A DNA stretch of 64,000 nt from Thalassotalea crassostreae (lineage in GTDB: Bacteria > Pseudomonadota > Gammaproteobacteria > Enterobacterales > Alteromonadaceae): positions 2,790,001 to 2,854,000 of the forward strand of contig NZ_CP017689.1 in assembly GCF_001831495.1 (NCBI RefSeq). The letters are read 5' to 3'. This document shows positions 18,821-27,640 of the stretch, one piece after another. The number at the start of each line of letters is the position of its first letter. Position 1 is the first letter of the stretch. A program made the position numbers and the translations under genes. A model generated the notes under the pieces. That model was given only the letters and a program-made list of their open reading frames with translations. It made no database searches and was not told the DNA's origin.

Positions 18821-19496
18821 TATCAACCTCTTCTAACTGAACTTGATAAAGTTTTGCAACCACTTTAGCTGTTCTTATAATTGCATTCACATTTTGCTCT
18901 GACGTTGCAACCCGATCGATTAATTGATAAAGCTCTAATAAATGGTTTTCATCGTTTTCACCGTGGTACTCCATAAAAGAAGTACAGCTCGTATCAAAAC
19001 TAAATTGCTCATTGACCAGTTTTGCCCATTTACTTGCCATTTTGTTGCCTAAGCCTTCAATAATCCACATCGCACCTATTAAGTCGACTGGATTTGGCTG
19101 ACTTGCACGGTACATCAAAAAACCATGTAGTGCTTCCGAGCCGATGTTTTTGCTTGCTTGTTCTATTGATTCACGACAACCACCGGTTGCAACGTAATCA
19201 TTTTCCAGCATCATATAGTCTTTGTGCTCTTCTTCTGCATGATGAATAACAGTGGAGCGTATATCCGAATATTGACGATCAAAGCTCGATGCACAGCGAC
19301 TTATCCAACGAGAACCTTCGATCACTTGCTGACGTAAATTTAGCAGTAGTTTTTGATAGTCTTCAATACTTAAGCGACCTTGCTCTAAACGTCGAATAAT
19401 CGGTACCTTGGTTACTGAAATATCAAAATCCAGCCAAATTTTAAGTAAAGATTGCAAACACTGTTTGCCGGTTTCGGTTAATACTACATGTTCCAT
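18810..19496 (-). CDS. Haem-oxygenase-fold diiron-type oxidase (iron-containing redox enzyme)
   Basis: 228 residues, all helical, of the TenA/PqqC/HDO superfamily. Candidate iron ligands: Glu60 (QQVIEGSRW), a His/Glu cluster HHAEEEHKDY at 85-94, Glu147 (WIIEGLGNKMASKWA) and YHGENDENH at 177-185. This ordering resembles UndA-like and other HDO enzymes, which oxidise fatty acids or amines. The ribosome binding site (AAGGG) lies inside the stop region of the ketosynthase gene. An adjacent acyl-condensing enzyme suggests an acyl substrate (inference). The actual reaction is unknown. Confidence 0.75.
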   Translation of the reverse strand: MEHVVLTETGKQCLQSLLKIWLDFDISVTKVPIIRRLEQGRLSIEDYQKLLLNLRQQVIEGSRWISRCASSFDRQYSDIRSTVIHHAEEEHKDYMMLENDYVATGGCRESIEQASKNIGSEALHGFLMYRASQPNPVDLIGAMWIIEGLGNKMASKWAKLVNEQFSFDTSCTSFMEYHGENDENHLLELYQLIDRVATSEQNVNAIIRTAKVVAKLYQVQLEEVDNDN

Positions 19497-19502
19497 TTGT
19501 TG

Positions 19503-20615
19503 TTACCCTTCAACAGTTAAATGCATATATGCGACATTGAAACGTCCACTTTCTGGTACCATGCAGAAAATAGTTTCACCCGGTTTTACATCGTGAGTTT
19601 TTAAAAACTCATCTAACATAATGAAAATCGATGCACAGCCGGTATTGCCGCGTTCGTACAGGTTTGTATACCATTTTTCGTCCGGAACGCTCGCTCCTGC
19701 GGTTTCCAACATTTCAAAGATTTTGCTTTTAAAATATTTCGATGAGAAGTGACACAGAACATGATCGATGTTGTCGGTCTTTACTCTTCCTTGTGCAATT
19801 AACTTTAAGAAGCCTTGAACCCCTACTGAAACAATATTGTCAAGCAAGCGTACGTCCTGTCTAAGTAATAAAGCACCGGCTTTTTCTGCGTCAGCATAAG
19901 TCTCATAATCTTGCCAAGTTTTGTCAGCTTGTTCATTTTTTTCCATACCAACCGACATACAAACCGGATAAACATCGGCAAACGAGAAACTTTTGATCCA
20001 ATCGATACGCAAACTTTTTCCAGTTGGACGAGGTTTATTCTCTAAAAGAACAGCCCCTGCACCATCCGATAACATCCATCGTAAAAATTCGGCATTAAAA
20101 TCTACCTCATTATTTTCTACTTGTTCATAACGCTTATTTTTAAACAAGCGAGAAGTTAGCTCACTGGCAACAACTAAGGCATTATCAACATCGTCACATT
20201 TGATATTGGTATAAGCGGCTTTCAATGCCATCATACTGCTCGAACAAATACCATGGCTGGTATGAAGTTCAATTTCAGATAAATTTAGTTGAGCTTGTAC
20301 CATTGAGCCAAAGCCAGGTAAAACCAAATCACCTTGACTCGTTGCACAGCTCAGCATTTGAATTTGGTTTGGCGAAACGTAGCTATTTTCAATACAACTT
20401 TGACCTGCATTGGCTGCCATTTCACTATTTGAAATCTCAGTTTGCTGATTGTCGTTAATTGCATAGTGACGTTGTTTAATGCCATTAGATTTTAAAATTT
20501 TATTTTTAAGGCGGCTTTTTTTACCATCAATTAAACCTAAAACATCTTCCATTTGATCATTACTGACCGGCTCTCCAGGTAAAAAATGACCGGTACTATT
20601 TATATATACATCCAT
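19503..20615 (-). CDS. FabH-like beta-ketoacyl synthase III
   Basis: 370 residues, thiolase fold. Catalytic triad intact: Cys124 in HGICSSSMMA, His289 in CHFSSKYF and Asn324 in RGNTGCASIF. It is longer than FabH (~317) because of an insertion around residues 190-260 (between the nucleophile half and His289), so it is not the housekeeping enzyme. Such enzymes condense an acyl thioester with malonyl-ACP or another thioester, or transfer acyl groups. AAAAGGA precedes the start and overlaps the upstream gene's end. Part of the five-gene operon with an oxidase and a START protein. Confidence 0.83.
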   Translation of the reverse strand: MDVYINSTGHFLPGEPVSNDQMEDVLGLIDGKKSRLKNKILKSNGIKQRHYAINDNQQTEISNSEMAANAGQSCIENSYVSPNQIQMLSCATSQGDLVLPGFGSMVQAQLNLSEIELHTSHGICSSSMMALKAAYTNIKCDDVDNALVVASELTSRLFKNKRYEQVENNEVDFNAEFLRWMLSDGAGAVLLENKPRPTGKSLRIDWIKSFSFADVYPVCMSVGMEKNEQADKTWQDYETYADAEKAGALLLRQDVRLLDNIVSVGVQGFLKLIAQGRVKTDNIDHVLCHFSSKYFKSKIFEMLETAGASVPDEKWYTNLYERGNTGCASIFIMLDEFLKTHDVKPGETIFCMVPESGRFNVAYMHLTVEG

Positions 20616-20626
20616 TTGAAATCCTT

Positions 20627-21184
20627 TTAAACTTTTCTTAAATACGCTCTAAAACAACGAATATTTTCTTCAATATATGGAAAGACACAAACGATACACA
20701 TAAACGTTATATAGTATTTTAAATAGGACGGCGTTCCATGAGGAGTCTCCATCAACTCAAGTGTCATATTGCCTGCCCATTCAAGATTAATAAGCATTTG
20801 AAATTGCTCCCAATTAATTAGCACTATCGAAATAAGCATGTAAAGAGGAAGGGAACCAAGGTAGGTATGGGCATGCATCTCCCAAATTGAGATTTCACGT
20901 TTAGGCGCAGCGCAGCGAACATCATGATGGGCAACTACCTCGTGACATATCCAGGCGATAATACACAAAATGAGAATCAATACGTTCACTCTAAAAAGCA
21001 AACAAAGCAGTATAGGAATGGCAACTTGTATACCCATTACTGAATGCAGCAAGGATTCTTTGATACCTGAAGTGACTTCAATTTTTGTCGCTCGATGGCA
21101 ACACCAATCAACAAAACCTGCAATCCCCCATAGAGGAAGAAATACATATAACATAGCGTTGATTAATAGCTCAGAGGTTTCCAT
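20627..21184 (-). CDS. His-rich integral membrane protein, first gene of the operon
   Basis: 185 residues with about four membrane helices (roughly 8-25, 48-80, 107-125 and 157-172). His residues sit at helix ends in clusters: DWCCHR at 26-31, LLHS near 46, HEVVAHHDV near 81-89 and EMHAHTY near 103-109. I recall this DWCCHR...HE...HD...H layout from an uncharacterised proteobacterial membrane family. The clusters recall membrane di-metal hydroxylases or desaturases, but the spacing does not match the classic HxxHH boxes, so an enzyme role is a guess. 11 bp before the ketosynthase gene. Confidence 0.6.
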   Translation of the reverse strand: METSELLINAMLYVFLPLWGIAGFVDWCCHRATKIEVTSGIKESLLHSVMGIQVAIPILLCLLFRVNVLILILCIIAWICHEVVAHHDVRCAAPKREISIWEMHAHTYLGSLPLYMLISIVLINWEQFQMLINLEWAGNMTLELMETPHGTPSYLKYYITFMCIVCVFPYIEENIRCFRAYLRKV

Positions 21185-21314
21185 TTTAAGTTATCCATAT
21201 CATCATTTACCTTAGCGCTATCTTGATATAATTTTTATTTTTACACTAAGAAATTTAACGTATGTACTAACCTAACATGGTTAAAAAAATGTTGCAGCAG
21301 ATAGTATCAAAGTA

Positions 21315-21342
21315 TTAAAAAACGAACCCTAAGGTTCGTTAT
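21315..21342 (-). terminator. Rho-independent terminator after the helicase gene
   Basis: Stem AACGAACC / GGTTCGTT with a 4-nt loop, followed on the minus strand by a run of T. It lies between the stop of the DEAD-box helicase gene and the first gene of the ketosynthase operon, so it isolates the two transcripts. Confidence 0.8.
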
Positions 21343-21402
21343 GTAATACTTTAATATTCTGATATTTAATTGATATCGAGCTATTTTTTCTGTCTTAAAC
21401 TG

Positions 21403-22587
21403 TTAGGTACGTCTATTTTTAGGGACATAGTTTAAGATTGAAACTGGAACAATCTTTTTAACTGGAAATTCAGCAAACTCTTTACGTTCAATAATATGAC
21501 CTAATCGACTTTCAATGGCACAAAGCTCTCTAAAGTTATCCTTAGATACCAGTGATATTGCTTCACCACTAGCGCCTGCTCTACCTGTACGGCCGATGCG
21601 ATGAATATAGTCATCAACTTCGCTCGGCAAGTCATAATTTATCACTCGCTCCAGCTCTCCGATATCAATACCGCGAGCCGCGACTCCAGTTGCAACCAAA
21701 AATTTAATCTTTCCCGATTTAAAATCTTTGAGTATTTTTTCGCGATTTGCTTGATTTCTTCCGCCGTGAATTGACTCGGCTATAATGCCACGTTTTTCGA
21801 GTTGACTGACAAGCTTTGCTGCGCCGTGCTGGGTTTCGATGAAAATCAACGCTTGTTGCCATTGATTGTCTTTGATTAGATGACTCAGTAATGCTGACTT
21901 ATTAGTTTTATCTGTGGTCACTAACCATTGGTCAATCTTAGCAACGGTCGCTTGTTTCGGCGATATGGCAATCTCAACAGCTTTATTCACCACGGTGCTA
22001 GCTAAACGGCGAACCTCATTGGAAATGGTTGCGGAAAATAATAAATTTTGACGGTCAACAGGCAAGCGCTCAACAATTTTATTGATGTCATCAATGAATC
22101 CCATGTCGAGCATTCTATCGGCTTCATCGAGTACTAAGGTTTCAAGTTCATCAAAGTGTAATGCGCGTTGAAATGCTAAGTCTAACAAGCGACCAGGCGT
22201 TGCGACAACAATGTCTACGCCCCAAATTAATTTCTGTTTCTGGGCGTTAATATCAACACCACCATACATCGCCATTGAGCTTAAATTTAAATTCTTTGCA
22301 TATTGGCTAATACTTTCTTCAACTTGAACTGCAAGTTCTCGCGTTGGAGTTAAAATTAATACTCGAATACGTTTGCCACGCAGCTTACGTTCAATATTTA
22401 GCCTTTCTAAGATAGGTAATACAAAGCTTGCTGTTTTACCTGTCCCTGTTTGCGCCGCAGCAACCACATCTTTGCCAGCTAGTATTGCTGGAATCGCTTG
22501 CTTTTGAATATCCGTTGGCTGGTTATAACCAAGATCGGCAATCGCCTTTAAAATAGGCTGACAAAAACCCAGCGTCATAAATGACAT
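21403..22587 (-). CDS. DEAD-box RNA helicase (RhlE-like)
   Basis: 394 residues with the full DEAD-box set: Q motif PTDIQKQAIP (~23), motif I AAQTGTGKT (~45), PTRELA, motif II LDEADRMLDMGF, motif III SAT, motif V ATGVAARGIDIG and motif VI HRIGRTGRAG. ATP-dependent RNA unwinding, likely in ribosome assembly, RNA turnover or cold response. The C-terminal tail is short, lacking the basic extension of long RhlE proteins. The gene starts 4 bp after the YehS-type gene stop, so the two are cotranscribed. Confidence 0.9.
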   Translation of the reverse strand: MSFMTLGFCQPILKAIADLGYNQPTDIQKQAIPAILAGKDVVAAAQTGTGKTASFVLPILERLNIERKLRGKRIRVLILTPTRELAVQVEESISQYAKNLNLSSMAMYGGVDINAQKQKLIWGVDIVVATPGRLLDLAFQRALHFDELETLVLDEADRMLDMGFIDDINKIVERLPVDRQNLLFSATISNEVRRLASTVVNKAVEIAISPKQATVAKIDQWLVTTDKTNKSALLSHLIKDNQWQQALIFIETQHGAAKLVSQLEKRGIIAESIHGGRNQANREKILKDFKSGKIKFLVATGVAARGIDIGELERVINYDLPSEVDDYIHRIGRTGRAGASGEAISLVSKDNFRELCAIESRLGHIIERKEFAEFPVKKIVPVSILNYVPKNRRT

Positions 22588-22591
22588 AAAA

Positions 22592-23050
22592 CTACCCTTG
22601 TACTCTTAATTTTAAGCCAGATAAAAAGGCAGATAAAATTTCATCACTACAGTCTTTATAATGCTTATGGTTCACATTTCTAAAGAACGCACTCAGTTCA
22701 TACTTCCCTAGGGTTAAACCTGCCGATTCAATAATGGCAATTACTTCATCAGCTTTTAACGCTAATGCGATTTTAATTTTATTAAAGATCATGTTGTTGC
22801 TTAAGGCCAGTTCTGCCTGACGTACTTTGCCGCCTTGGGAACCGCGTTTTTCATCAATTAAACCATTGAGAAAGCTAGCGAATTGCACGTCTGACAACTC
22901 TTGATAATCGGCCTCATCCTTTTCTTTAAACAAACACTCAATTTGGGCATTGCTCAACTTACAGTGGTTTGAAGAAAATATTGTTTGCAACTTAGCATTG
23001 TCGAAATTGAAAATTTTGCTTAAACGGCGAAGTATATCGTTGTTAATCAT
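22592..23050 (-). CDS. yehS: DUF1456 / YehS family protein
   Basis: 152 residues made of two similar halves, each starting with a NND(I/M)LRRLxxx-like or NNMIFNKIKIALAL segment and ending in FxNGL or FLSGL, the duplicated DUF1456 arrangement of E. coli YehS. Function unknown; small, soluble. Four bases upstream of the DEAD-box helicase gene, which suggests a shared role in RNA or cold physiology (inference). Confidence 0.85.
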   Translation of the reverse strand: MINNDILRRLSKIFNFDNAKLQTIFSSNHCKLSNAQIECLFKEKDEADYQELSDVQFASFLNGLIDEKRGSQGGKVRQAELALSNNMIFNKIKIALALKADEVIAIIESAGLTLGKYELSAFFRNVNHKHYKDCSDEILSAFLSGLKLRVQG

Positions 23051-23164
23051 TGAAAGGCCTAGTCGTTAATAATTAGTAATAGTGAAAGCTTAGAGACTGA
23101 GTATAGTCTAGGTAAGCAAGTTTGAACTTTATGCTTACCTAAGCTCTACAATGGATAGTGATAG

Positions 23165-24769
23165 TTAAGCGACTCTTTTCGCTAGTGCTTGGCTATCAAG
23201 ATATTCATCTAGTGAACCTTTAAAGTTAACCAACTGCTTATCTTTAATGTCAATGATACGTGTTGCTAAGCTTGAAACAAACTCTCGGTCATGACTAACA
23301 AAAATCAATGTACCTTCAAAGTCTTTTAATGCGTTATTCAACGCATCAATGGCTTCAAGATCCATATGGTTAGTTGGCTCATCCATTATCAAGACATTGA
23401 TATCTGCCATCATAAGCATGCCAAATAATAATCGGTTTTTCTCACCACCAGAACAGTTTTTGGCTTTCTTATTAGCATCATCATCGGTAAATAATAAACG
23501 CCCTAACATGCCGCGAACCATCAAATCGTTATGACATGGTCTGCGCCACTGTGACATCCAATCCATCAACGTTAAGTCGTTATCAAATAAGTGACTGCTA
23601 TCTTGTGGGCAATAACCCACAGATGCATTTTCCGACCATTTAACTATGCCTTCGTTGTTCTCGAGTTCTTTCATTAAACAGCGCAAAAATGTTGTTTTAC
23701 CTGCGCCATTCTCGCCTATGACCGCTAGCTTAGCGCCGGCTTCCAATAACAAATCACCGCTTTCAAATAATACTTCGCCGTCAAAACCATGGCCAAGATT
23801 TTCTAGTTCAAGTGCTTGACGATGCATCTTTTTGCCAGGTGCAAAAGCAAGTTTTGGGGTAATACGACTCGATGATTTCACTTCATCAAGTTTGATTTTG
23901 TCCATTTTTTTAGCACGAGAACTTGCTTGCTTGGCTTTTGACGCATTAGCACCAAAACGGTTTACAAAGTCTTGAAGTTCAGCAATTTCTTCCGCTTTTT
24001 TCGCGTTACCCGATAATAACTGTTCACGTAATAAAGCCGACTGCTCTAAAAAGTATTCATAATTACCTGGGTAAATACGCAGCTCACCATAATCGATATC
24101 AGCCATATGAGTACAAACAGAGTTTAAAAAATGTCTATCATGGGAAATGATAATCATGGTGCATTTACGTTTGTTCAGTTCATTCTCTAACCAAGAAATG
24201 GTATGAATATCCAAGTTGTTGGTTGGTTCGTCGAGCAATAAAATATCTGGATTAGCAAACAATGCTTGAGCAAGTAAAACACGAAGTTTCCAACCTGGCG
24301 CAACTTGTTGCATCGAACCATAGTGGAATGATTCTTCAATACCTGCTTCTAACAGAATTTCACCGGCACGACTTTCCGCGGTGTAGCCATCCATTTCAGC
24401 AAATTCACTTTCTAAATCGCCAGCGCGCATGCCGTCTGCTTCAGTCATCTCAGCTTTAGCATAAATGGCATCTTTTTCTTGCTTTACATTCCAAAGCGCC
24501 ATATCACCCATGATCACAGTATCGATAACACTGTATTGCTCAAATGCAAATTGATCTTGACCCAAGGTACTTACTTTGTTGCCACTGGTGACAGAGACAT
24601 TACCCGAAGTTGCTGTTAAGTCGCCACTTAGGATTTTCATGAACGTTGATTTACCACAACCGTTAGCTCCGATTAAACCGTAGCGATTGCCGTTACCAAA
24701 TTTGGCTGAGATATTTTCAAACAAAGGCTCTGCGCCAAATTGCATGGTAATGTTAGATGTAGAGATCAA
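23165..24769 (-). CDS. ybiT: ABC-F translation factor, YbiT type
   Basis: 534 residues, two ABC ATPase domains without membrane segments: Walker [10 protein letters not shown] (~35) and GENGAGKTT (~350), two DEPTN Walker B motifs and the inter-domain linker (about 235-310). The sequence [25 protein letters not shown] and the block [15 protein letters not shown] agree closely with E. coli YbiT (530 residues). ABC-F proteins bind the ribosomal E site and modulate translation; YbiT lacks the arm and toe features of some relatives. First signature is less typical; the second is [12 protein letters not shown]. Confidence 0.93.
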   Translation of the reverse strand: MISTSNITMQFGAEPLFENISAKFGNGNRYGLIGANGCGKSTFMKILSGDLTATSGNVSVTSGNKVSTLGQDQFAFEQYSVIDTVIMGDMALWNVKQEKDAIYAKAEMTEADGMRAGDLESEFAEMDGYTAESRAGEILLEAGIEESFHYGSMQQVAPGWKLRVLLAQALFANPDILLLDEPTNNLDIHTISWLENELNKRKCTMIIISHDRHFLNSVCTHMADIDYGELRIYPGNYEYFLEQSALLREQLLSGNAKKAEEIAELQDFVNRFGANASKAKQASSRAKKMDKIKLDEVKSSSRITPKLAFAPGKKMHRQALELENLGHGFDGEVLFESGDLLLEAGAKLAVIGENGAGKTTFLRCLMKELENNEGIVKWSENASVGYCPQDSSHLFDNDLTLMDWMSQWRRPCHNDLMVRGMLGRLLFTDDDANKKAKNCSGGEKNRLLFGMLMMADINVLIMDEPTNHMDLEAIDALNNALKDFEGTLIFVSHDREFVSSLATRIIDIKDKQLVNFKGSLDEYLDSQALAKRVA

Positions 24770-24997
24770 AGGGATATTCCTAGGTTGCTAAGGTTTCGTA
24801 TGCTGATGTGCTATATGCGACTTTATTTAAGCGCAAAACGACTCATAATAATAAGGTCGCGCAGTATACAGCATTTCGCTCAATTCCCCTATCTAAAACT
24901 CGCTTTTATTGGTTGTTTTTTCTACAACCTAAATAATTCAAAATTTTTGCTAGAAGTTAGAGTCAATAAGCTTATGCAAGAAGGCCAAGCGAGCAAG

Positions 24998-25900
24998 TTA
25001 TGTTAATGAGCTAATGTGCTCAATCAACATTTCTCTTAATGTCTTAAGTCCTTTGCCTTTGTTAACAAGCTTCCATGACATAAATAAATCAGCTGCTCTA
25101 GGCTGTTCATCTAACTCGATCGCCACCAGACTACCGTTTTTTAATTTATCCGCAATCCTGACTTTAGGTAAGAAACCAACGCCTATTCCTGCGGTAATCG
25201 CCTCTATCTTATGACTAACCGAGGTCACATAAAAATGTTGGCTCTGTTCAATAATATAACTAGAACGAGCTACCGCAGTTTTTACTGAATCATGAACAAC
25301 AACGGTTCGATAGGGTGAAATTTCATCTTGACTAATAGGCCCTTTAAGTTGAGTAATGGGATGCCTAGGTGCTGCAACAAGAAGTTGTTGTATTTTGCCA
25401 ATAGGTTGAGCTCTAAGCCCTTGCTGGTTTGGCACAGGCTCTGGCGCGCCGATAAGTAAATCGACCTTATCATCTATAAGCGACTCCCACGAGCCAGCCA
25501 TAACCTCTTCACATATATCGATTTCAATATTGGGGTGTAAATCTAAAAACTGCTTCATAGGGGCAAACAACAGATTTACCGGAAATATAGAATCTACTGC
25601 AATTCTAATTTTTGGCTCCCAACCATGTGAAATCGTCTGGGTTTGCTCTGACAAGCGATTCACCGCTCTTAGCAATTGCCTGCCTTCATTAAGTAAGTGT
25701 CTACCGGCAGGCGTCAATACTGAGCGTCGACCTTGTCTAACAAATAAAGTAACCGCTAATTGCTCTTCTAACTTTTGCACTATGTAAGACAATGCGGACG
25801 GCACTTTATTCAGCTGCTCTGCCGCAGCAGCAAAACTGCCACGGCTTTCAATTGCATCCAAAACGTTAAGCGCTTCAATGGTTATCGCAGAGTTATTCAT
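24998..25900 (-). CDS. yhaJ: LysR-type regulator, YhaJ-like
   Basis: 300 residues. N-terminal winged helix (GSFAAAAEQLNKVPSALSYIVQKLEEQ, ~16-42), then an effector-binding domain. The motif NKVPSALSYxVQKLEEQL with VLTPAGRHLLNEGR is the form seen in YhaJ, the E. coli regulator that responds to aromatic/quinone compounds. It is divergent from DoxX/YqjG/pirin genes, which are exactly the E. coli YhaJ-controlled families (YqjF, YqjG, YhaK). A perfect dyad lies 25 bp before its start, so it probably represses itself and activates the divergent genes. Confidence 0.83.
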   Translation of the reverse strand: MNNSAITIEALNVLDAIESRGSFAAAAEQLNKVPSALSYIVQKLEEQLAVTLFVRQGRRSVLTPAGRHLLNEGRQLLRAVNRLSEQTQTISHGWEPKIRIAVDSIFPVNLLFAPMKQFLDLHPNIEIDICEEVMAGSWESLIDDKVDLLIGAPEPVPNQQGLRAQPIGKIQQLLVAAPRHPITQLKGPISQDEISPYRTVVVHDSVKTAVARSSYIIEQSQHFYVTSVSHKIEAITAGIGVGFLPKVRIADKLKNGSLVAIELDEQPRAADLFMSWKLVNKGKGLKTLREMLIEHISSLT

Positions 25901-25924
25901 TTTCCCACCTAAGCCAATATTAAT

Positions 25925-25943
25925 TGTTCAAATATATTGAACA
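25925..25943. promoter_or_regulatory. Perfect dyad, probable LysR operator
   Basis: TGTTCAA-ATATA-TTGAACA is a perfect inverted repeat with a T-N11-A core, the usual LysR-type operator shape. It lies in the 193-bp gap between the divergent LysR gene and doxX. No other perfect dyad of this size is in the gap. Confidence 0.7.
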
Positions 25944-26093
25944 TATTAAACAAAATTTAATGGTTATTCCATCAGGAAATTATCAATACAATACTCTCAA
26001 CTTAATCGAAAAGCGATTTAGAAACTAAATTCACTTACTAATTATCAGTTAAATATACTGACAGTTATTTAAAAATTACTAGGAACATACATT

Positions 26094-26540
26094 ATGAACA
26101 TTGCAACAATCAAAAATATACTTACTTCAGAGCAATCAAACTCTACATTACCGCTGCGTTTAATCGCCGGTATCATTTTCATCGCTCACGGCGCACAGAA
26201 ATTATTCGCTTGGTTTGGCGGATATGGTTTAGACGGCACGGGTCAGTGGATGGAATCAATTGGTTTAGCCCCTGGCTACCTAATGGCATTAATGGCCGGT
26301 AGCGCAGAGTTTTTTGGCGGTATTCTTCTTATTGCAGGACTTTTAACTCGCCCAACAGCGCTAGTTCTAGCAATCACTATGGTAGTTGCCATACTTACTG
26401 CCCATATAGACAACGGTTTGTTTATGGCCAATAACGGCTATGAATTTGGATTGGCTTTAGTTGCCATTACCTTAGCGCTAATGTTTCAAGGTGGCGGTCG
26501 CTTTTCTGTCGACAACGTTATTGTAAGTAAGATCAAATAA
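26094..26540 (+). CDS. yqjF: DoxX family membrane protein (YqjF-like)
   Basis: 148 residues with four membrane helices (about 22-40, 60-82, 88-106, 118-138). Segments LPLRLIAGIIFIAHGAQKLFAWFGGYG and GSAEFFGGILLIAGLLTRPTA are the DoxX signature. E. coli YqjF is a YhaJ target, induced by nitroaromatic breakdown products. The protein is thought to act in the membrane in redox/quinone balance, without a proven reaction. AGGA precedes the ATG. A 10-bp stem-loop lies between it and the yqjG gene. Confidence 0.87.
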   Translation: MNIATIKNILTSEQSNSTLPLRLIAGIIFIAHGAQKLFAWFGGYGLDGTGQWMESIGLAPGYLMALMAGSAEFFGGILLIAGLLTRPTALVLAITMVVAILTAHIDNGLFMANNGYEFGLALVAITLALMFQGGGRFSVDNVIVSKIK

Positions 26541-26616
26541 TCACTAACCCTTATTAATTGAACTGAAAAATCAGGTTCAAAATAAGATTAAAAGTAACGT
26601 TTAAAATTATTAGCGA

Positions 26617-26643
26617 TAAGCGCCGTAATAATGACGGCGCTTA
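26617..26643 (+). terminator. GC-rich stem-loop between doxX and yqjG genes
   Basis: Arms TAAGCGCCGT / ACGGCGCTTA with a 7-nt loop. No T run follows, so partial termination or mRNA processing between the doxX and yqjG cistrons is more likely than a full stop. Confidence 0.55.
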
Positions 26644-26665
26644 ATCAAAATTTAGGAGAATAATC

Positions 26666-27631
26666 ATGGGTTTAATTATTAACGGTGAATGGGTTGATCA
26701 ATGGTACGACACTAAAACCAGTGACGGTAAATTCGAGCGTCAAGAAAGTCGTTTTCGTCATACAATTTCCGCAGATAGTCAGTGCACGCCAGAAGCAGGT
26801 CGTTATCATTTGTATGTATCACTCGCATGTCCTTGGGCGCATCGAACATTAATTTTTCGCCAGCTCAAGCAGTTAGAGGATATCATTACAGTGAGCGTCG
26901 TCAGACCGGAAATGAGAGAAAATGGTTGGCAATTCGATAGCGATAACAGCCAATACTCAGATGATTTATTTGATCACGATTACATGTATCAATTGTATTT
27001 AAAAGCCGCGCCCGATTACGAAGGTAGAGTAACAGTGCCTGTGCTTTGGGATAAGAAAACGAACACGATTGTAAATAATGAATCGAGTGAAATTATCCGC
27101 ATATTTAACACAGCGTTTAACGAATTAACGGGTAATAACGACGATTATTATCCAGAGATTCTTCGCAGCGAGATAGATGTGATTAATGAGCGCATTTACA
27201 ATACGATTAATAATGGCGTTTATCGAGCGGGCTTTGCTACAACTCAACAAGCATACGAACAAGGATTTGACAGCCTTTTTGAAAGCTTAGATTGGTTAGA
27301 AGCTCACCTGAGGGAAAATCGCTACTTGCTCGGCAACAAGTTAACCGAAGCAGATTGGCGTTTATTTACCACATTAATTCGTTTTGACGCAGTTTATTTT
27401 GGCCATTTTAAATGTAACCGCAATCAACTCAGCGCGTTTCACAATATCAGCAATTACGTTCGTGAGCTGTATCAGTTTAAAAACGTCGCAAATACCGTTG
27501 ATTTGCAGTATACCAAGATTCATTACTACGCGAGTCATGACACAATCAACCCAACATTAGTTGTGCCAAAAGGTCCTGATTTAAATTTTACAATTGCTCA
27601 CGATAGAGCAGGAATAGGTCTGAACAACTAG
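26666..27631 (+). CDS. yqjG: Glutathionyl-hydroquinone reductase (Xi-class GST, YqjG-like)
   Basis: Reduces glutathionyl-hydroquinones to hydroquinone plus glutathione. 321 residues, close to E. coli YqjG. The catalytic motif CPWAHRT with Cys55 is in the thioredoxin-like half, typical of Xi-class enzymes that use Cys rather than Ser/Tyr. The C-terminal helical half includes NEAD-like TEADWRLFTTLIRFDAVYFGHFKCN, also conserved in the class. AGGAG precedes the ATG; pirin follows after 9 bp, so both are translated from one message. Confidence 0.92.
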   Translation: MGLIINGEWVDQWYDTKTSDGKFERQESRFRHTISADSQCTPEAGRYHLYVSLACPWAHRTLIFRQLKQLEDIITVSVVRPEMRENGWQFDSDNSQYSDDLFDHDYMYQLYLKAAPDYEGRVTVPVLWDKKTNTIVNNESSEIIRIFNTAFNELTGNNDDYYPEILRSEIDVINERIYNTINNGVYRAGFATTQQAYEQGFDSLFESLDWLEAHLRENRYLLGNKLTEADWRLFTTLIRFDAVYFGHFKCNRNQLSAFHNISNYVRELYQFKNVANTVDLQYTKIHYYASHDTINPTLVVPKGPDLNFTIAHDRAGIGLNN

Positions 27632-27640
27632 GAGAAAATC

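Noticed and set aside
19503..20615. Housekeeping fabH
   Set aside because: Longer than FabH, with an insertion, and not beside fab/plsX/acpP genes; set in a different operon.
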